A stretch of 64,000 nucleotides of DNA from JAEXOD01 sp964652025 (lineage in GTDB: Bacteria; Bacteroidota; Ignavibacteria; Ignavibacteriales; Melioribacteraceae). The stretch spans positions 248,001-312,000 of the forward strand of contig CAZYZX010000001.1 of the NCBI GenBank assembly GCA_964652025.1. The letters are read 5' to 3'. Shown one piece after another: positions 61,159 to 64,000 of the stretch; position 1 is the first letter of the stretch, and each line of letters begins with the position of its first letter. The position numbers and the translations under genes are program-made. The notes beneath the pieces were generated by a model. The model worked only from the letters and a program-made list of their open reading frames with translations. It made no database searches and was not told the DNA's origin.

Positions 61159-63135
61159 GTGAAAGATAGCATAGAATTTTTAAAGGATATTATTTGTAAA
61201 TTCTTAAATGCAGATAATGCAGAAAAATTCTTGGCATATGATATTTTTATTAATCGTATTGTCCAAAGCCTAAAATACGAAGAAACAATTCGTATTCCAA
61301 GTTTAGGGTATTTTCAGCTAAAAAAAGGTCACTTAGTTGATAAACAATATCTAAATTCTGATATCTTAGTTTTTGTTCCTTTAAACAAATTATTTGATGA
61401 ACTGGATTTTGCGTATTTAAATATAATTGTTAAAGAAAAGGAAAAATTTAGTGAATCTTTAGAAAATAATATTTTTTCTTTATCAGTAAATAAACCACTT
61501 ATTTCAGGCTCAAAGCATCTTTTTAATAATAAAAACGAAACAATCTCTGCTTCACTTTTTACAGTTCAAAAAGAAATTGAAGACAAAGTTAATGAATTAA
61601 TTAAAAAATCTGATTTTTTGGAAGGTCTTAATTTATGGGAAGATTTTTTAATAAATGATAAAGAAAGCTTTGGTGGCAATGAGGACCTATTTGTAAATGT
61701 TTCTGAAGAAATAGTAAATGCTCCAGATTTAATAGGATTAGACCTATCATTTACTGAAAATCAAACAAATTTAGATTTAAATAATGTAAATAAAGAAAAA
61801 GAAACAGAAGATAATATTTTAGATGAATTATCTATTAATGATACAGATTTATTTAATGAAAGCGATTTTAATAAATCTGATAAAATTGATTTAGGTTTAA
61901 ACTCTGATGATTTTGATATAAATCTTGTATCTAATAATAGTGATGAATTTATTGAAAATTTAAATAAAATTAATTCAGACGAGGTGTCTTTTGATAGCAT
62001 ACAATTAACAGACTTAGAAAATAAAGAAAATTTGCAAAAAAACACTACTAACGAAAAGGTGACTGTTAAAAAAAATGATGTAACTTCTAATCAAGAAACT
62101 GATTGGACTAAGGAATTAGAAGAAGAGTTGTTTAGTGATATTTCCGAAGAAATTAATTTATCAGATATAGAAGAAGTAATTAATCCCAATACATCCGTTA
62201 ATAACAAAGAAGATGATACTATATTTGACGCACAATTAAAAGATGATGATTTTAATGTTAGTACAAATGAAGATTTAAATTATACTACTAATAATAATGA
62301 AAGTACCCAAGAGCTGTTAACAAATAATTTAGAAGTAAATAATAATTTAAGCAAAGAGGAAAGTAATTATAATAAAACTGATAATATAGATGAATTGTTT
62401 GACCAATTATTAGATAATAACGAGAAAAAAGAAAAACCGAAACAAGCTAAGAAATTTAACATTAAAAAAATAGTAATTTATTTATTAGCTGGTTTGTTAA
62501 TTTTAACTATTCTAGGAGTTGCATATTATTTCTTATTCTATAAAGGTAAAGAAAAAGTAAAAACTGAAAGTAAGAAAGAAAATGTGCAAAATGTTGAAAA
62601 AAATATTAGTGTTGAAAAGAATAAACAAGAAACACAAAGTTTAGAGGTTAAAAAAGATTCATTACAAAATACACCTTTGGATACAAACCTAAATAAACAG
62701 AAAGAAACTGAAAAAATAAATAATGAACAGTCAAGTGAAATAAAAAAACCAGAAGTAACAGAAAAAGAAAAGAATAAAAATTTACCCGAACCCAAACAAG
62801 TTGAAACCAAAAAAAATAATGAAAGTATAACAAAAGTAGAAAATAAAACAAGCTCAATTCCATTAAATAGTGATTTATATAGAGAATTAACAAACGATAA
62901 ACAGATTGCAGAGAAAATATATTTTGATGGCAAAAAATATCATGTACAAACATCTTCTTGGAGAACAAGAGCTCAAGCAGAAGCCGTAGCTAAAAAATTA
63001 AGAGCCAAAGGAATACCTGCATATATAGTTGTTGCGGATTTAAAAAATTTAGGTGGTACATGGTATAGAATTAAGATATTTAACTTTAATAGTAAAGCAG
63101 AAGCGGAAGAGTATATTAAGAAAAATAAATTATAA
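61159..63135 (+). CDS. HU-CCDC81-like and SPOR-domain membrane protein
   Basis: A 658-residue protein with three parts. Residues about 1-90 resemble the HU/IHF-like CCDC81 domain (IRIPSLGYFQLKKG, LVFVPLNKLFD). Residues about 100-430 are an acidic, Asn- and Asp-rich, probably disordered linker. After a membrane helix (IVIYLLAGLLILTILGVAYYF, about 437-457) the C-terminus has a lysine-rich stretch and a SPOR domain (YHVQTSSWRTRAQAEAVAKK...GGTWYRIKIFNF). SPOR binds denuded peptidoglycan at the septum, and the N-terminus is cytoplasmic. The start is GTG at 61159, seven bases after the barrel gene. The combination is typical of Bacteroidota. Confidence 0.85.
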   Translation: MKDSIEFLKDIICKFLNADNAEKFLAYDIFINRIVQSLKYEETIRIPSLGYFQLKKGHLVDKQYLNSDILVFVPLNKLFDELDFAYLNIIVKEKEKFSESLENNIFSLSVNKPLISGSKHLFNNKNETISASLFTVQKEIEDKVNELIKKSDFLEGLNLWEDFLINDKESFGGNEDLFVNVSEEIVNAPDLIGLDLSFTENQTNLDLNNVNKEKETEDNILDELSINDTDLFNESDFNKSDKIDLGLNSDDFDINLVSNNSDEFIENLNKINSDEVSFDSIQLTDLENKENLQKNTTNEKVTVKKNDVTSNQETDWTKELEEELFSDISEEINLSDIEEVINPNTSVNNKEDDTIFDAQLKDDDFNVSTNEDLNYTTNNNESTQELLTNNLEVNNNLSKEESNYNKTDNIDELFDQLLDNNEKKEKPKQAKKFNIKKIVIYLLAGLLILTILGVAYYFLFYKGKEKVKTESKKENVQNVEKNISVEKNKQETQSLEVKKDSLQNTPLDTNLNKQKETEKINNEQSSEIKKPEVTEKEKNKNLPEPKQVETKKNNESITKVENKTSSIPLNSDLYRELTNDKQIAEKIYFDGKKYHVQTSSWRTRAQAEAVAKKLRAKGIPAYIVVADLKNLGGTWYRIKIFNFNSKAEAEEYIKKNKL

Positions 63136-63151
63136 TAAATTAAGGTTAAGC

Positions 63152-63808
63152 ATGAATCTATTCTCGATATTTTTGAAAGGTGGTATTTTAATGTGGCCGA
63201 TATTATTAATATCGGTAATTGCTGTAAAAATTATTGTAGAAAGATATTTGGTAATAAGAAAATCCAAATCTAACATACCAGCATTTTTAGTAAAATTGCG
63301 ATATTTCTTAAAAAAGCGTGATATACCCGGAGCAATAAACTTTTGTAATCAAGAAAAAAGTTCGGTTAGCAATATAGTAAAGAAGGGCTTAAAAAAGCTA
63401 AATTTAGGAAATGAAAGAGTAAAAGAAGCAATAGAAAGTGCTGGTAAACAGGAAATTGTTAAATTAGAAAAAGGGCTTTCATTATTAGCCACAATAAGTG
63501 GCGCAGCGCCATTATTAGGCTTTTTAGGAACTGTAACAGGTATGATTGCTGCGTTTAGAAAAATTGAAGATTTGCAAGGGAATACAAATCCAAGCGATTT
63601 AGCAGGTGGTATTTGGGAAGCGTTACTTACAACAGCATTTGGTCTTATAGTTGGTATTATTGCAACAACATTTTATAATTTATTAGTAGAAAAAGTTAAT
63701 AGCTTGGTATTAGATTTAGAAGTAGTAAGCAATGATATTGTAGATATTTTAGAAGAAATGGCAAAAAATAAAAATATCGATTTTGATGAATTAGATGAAG
63801 ATATTTAG
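63152..63808 (+). CDS. exbB: ExbB/TolQ-type proton-channel protein
   Basis: A 218-residue inner-membrane protein with three helices (about residues 11-30, 110-132 and 156-178). Signatures are the segment SLLATISGAAPLLGFLGTVTGMIAAF and WEALLTTAFGLIVGIIATTFYN, with the helix-2 threonines and glutamate region common to TolQ/ExbB/MotA. It energises outer-membrane transport using the proton gradient, together with ExbD. ATG at 63152 is preferred; a frame-open upstream ATG at 63053 lies within the SPOR gene and adds a non-homologous 33 residues. Confidence 0.95.
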   Translation: MNLFSIFLKGGILMWPILLISVIAVKIIVERYLVIRKSKSNIPAFLVKLRYFLKKRDIPGAINFCNQEKSSVSNIVKKGLKKLNLGNERVKEAIESAGKQEIVKLEKGLSLLATISGAAPLLGFLGTVTGMIAAFRKIEDLQGNTNPSDLAGGIWEALLTTAFGLIVGIIATTFYNLLVEKVNSLVLDLEVVSNDIVDILEEMAKNKNIDFDELDEDI

Positions 63809-63816
63809 GTGAAAAG

Positions 63817-64000
63817 ATGAAATTTACAACTTCTAATAAACCGTTAAATGGATTTTCGTATTCTTCATTAACTGATATAGTAATGTTATTACTAATATTT
63901 TTTCTTTTAACATCTCAGTTTGTAATACAAACAGGTGTTAAAGTTAAATTGCCTGGCTCTAAGAATAGCGAACAGTCGATTTCTTCGCCATTATTAGTTA
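63817..64000 (+). CDS. exbD: ExbD/TolR-type protein, 3' end beyond window
   Basis: Only about 61 N-terminal residues are visible. The membrane helix with the essential aspartate reads SLTDIVMLLLIFFLLTSQFV, followed by IQTGVKVKLPGS, matching ExbD/TolR biopolymer-transport proteins, which complete the channel with ExbB. A weak GGTGAAA site lies before the ATG at 63817. Adjacent to exbB as is usual; tonB may lie beyond the window. Confidence 0.92.
   Translation, partial: MKFTTSNKPLNGFSYSSLTDIVMLLLIFFLLTSQFVIQTGVKVKLPGSKNSEQSISSPLLV

Noticed and set aside
62538..62933. 131-codon open frame on the minus strand inside the SPOR gene
   Set aside because: It is antisense to a Lys/Glu/Asn-rich coding stretch and gives a Phe/Leu/Ser-rich low-complexity product with no ribosome site; it is a shadow of the SPOR gene.
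1..64000. CRISPR arrays, insertion sequences, prophage genes, rRNA
   Set aside because: No regularly spaced repeats, transposase or phage motifs, or rRNA segments were seen on reading; gene order is continuous.

Overview
The window is a gene-dense, very AT-rich bacterial chromosome segment. Almost every base is coding, no intergenic gap exceeds about 200 bases, and I see no insertion sequence, prophage, CRISPR array or rRNA. The gene content points to the Bacteroidota/Chlorobiota/Ignavibacteriota (FCB) group, most likely an Ignavibacteria- or Kapabacteria-like lineage. This is inferred from an alternative complex III operon, a GWxTD-like protein, a glgA/DUF4270-like lipoprotein pair, outer-membrane barrels, HU-SPOR and DUF1343 proteins, and a sepiapterin-reductase-like gene resembling the Chlorobium enzyme. 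The species cannot be fixed from the sequence alone.

Layout. 1-3548 (minus): the end of histidine degradation (hutI, ftcD, cyclodeaminase) followed by a NamZ-like muramidase cut by the window edge. 3663-8983: glycogen synthase, a DUF4270-like lipoprotein, an outer-membrane barrel and a TPR protein. 9000-12448: glyA, tatC, a polyprenyl diphosphate synthase and a MORN-like protein. 12568-27190: one long respiratory operon holding alternative complex III (actA, a tiny Tat-leader protein, actB, actC, an actD-actE fusion, actF), a soluble-domain cytochrome c, SCO1, an A2-type haem-copper oxidase (subunits I, III, IV, II), haem O synthase and an unusual polytopic membrane cytochrome c. 27202-34227: prmC, dtd, a phosphatase-superfamily protein, comEC, murB and an MFS/POT transporter. 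34342-35518: an HD-domain protein and a convergent YbjQ-like gene. 35687-47195: a long plus-strand run with alr, an unknown gene, a GDP-mannose enzyme, an N-terminally extended rpiB, pyrK, pyrD, folC, rho, a GWxTD-like gene, pdxA, a methyltransferase and ftsE. 47192-48400 (minus): tRNA-Arg, tadA, adk. 48560-51437: dodecin, two peroxiredoxins and a three-gene pterin set, closed by a clear terminator. 51604-53247: an ECF sigma, putative anti-sigma and Spy-like protein module. 53327-54290: tRNA-Leu, a TPR protein and a bidirectional terminator. 54316-54969 (minus): a small barrel. 55125-64000: an envelope block with a fused lipid-kinase/DUF92 protein, a giant TPR protein, a barrel, an HU-SPOR protein and ExbB/ExbD.

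How the genes work together. The respiratory block describes an aerobic chain: menaquinol made with help from the polyprenyl synthase is oxidised by complex III, electrons pass through several mono- and multi-haem c cytochromes, and oxygen is reduced by an aa3-type oxidase. TatC, just upstream, would export the Tat-leader subunits. The pterin set (PTPS, GTP cyclohydrolase I, sepiapterin-reductase-like SDR) has all three steps of tetrahydrobiopterin synthesis in consecutive genes and is the most coherent less-expected pathway here. The right-hand envelope block looks like an energised outer-membrane system, but its substrate cannot be named from sequence.
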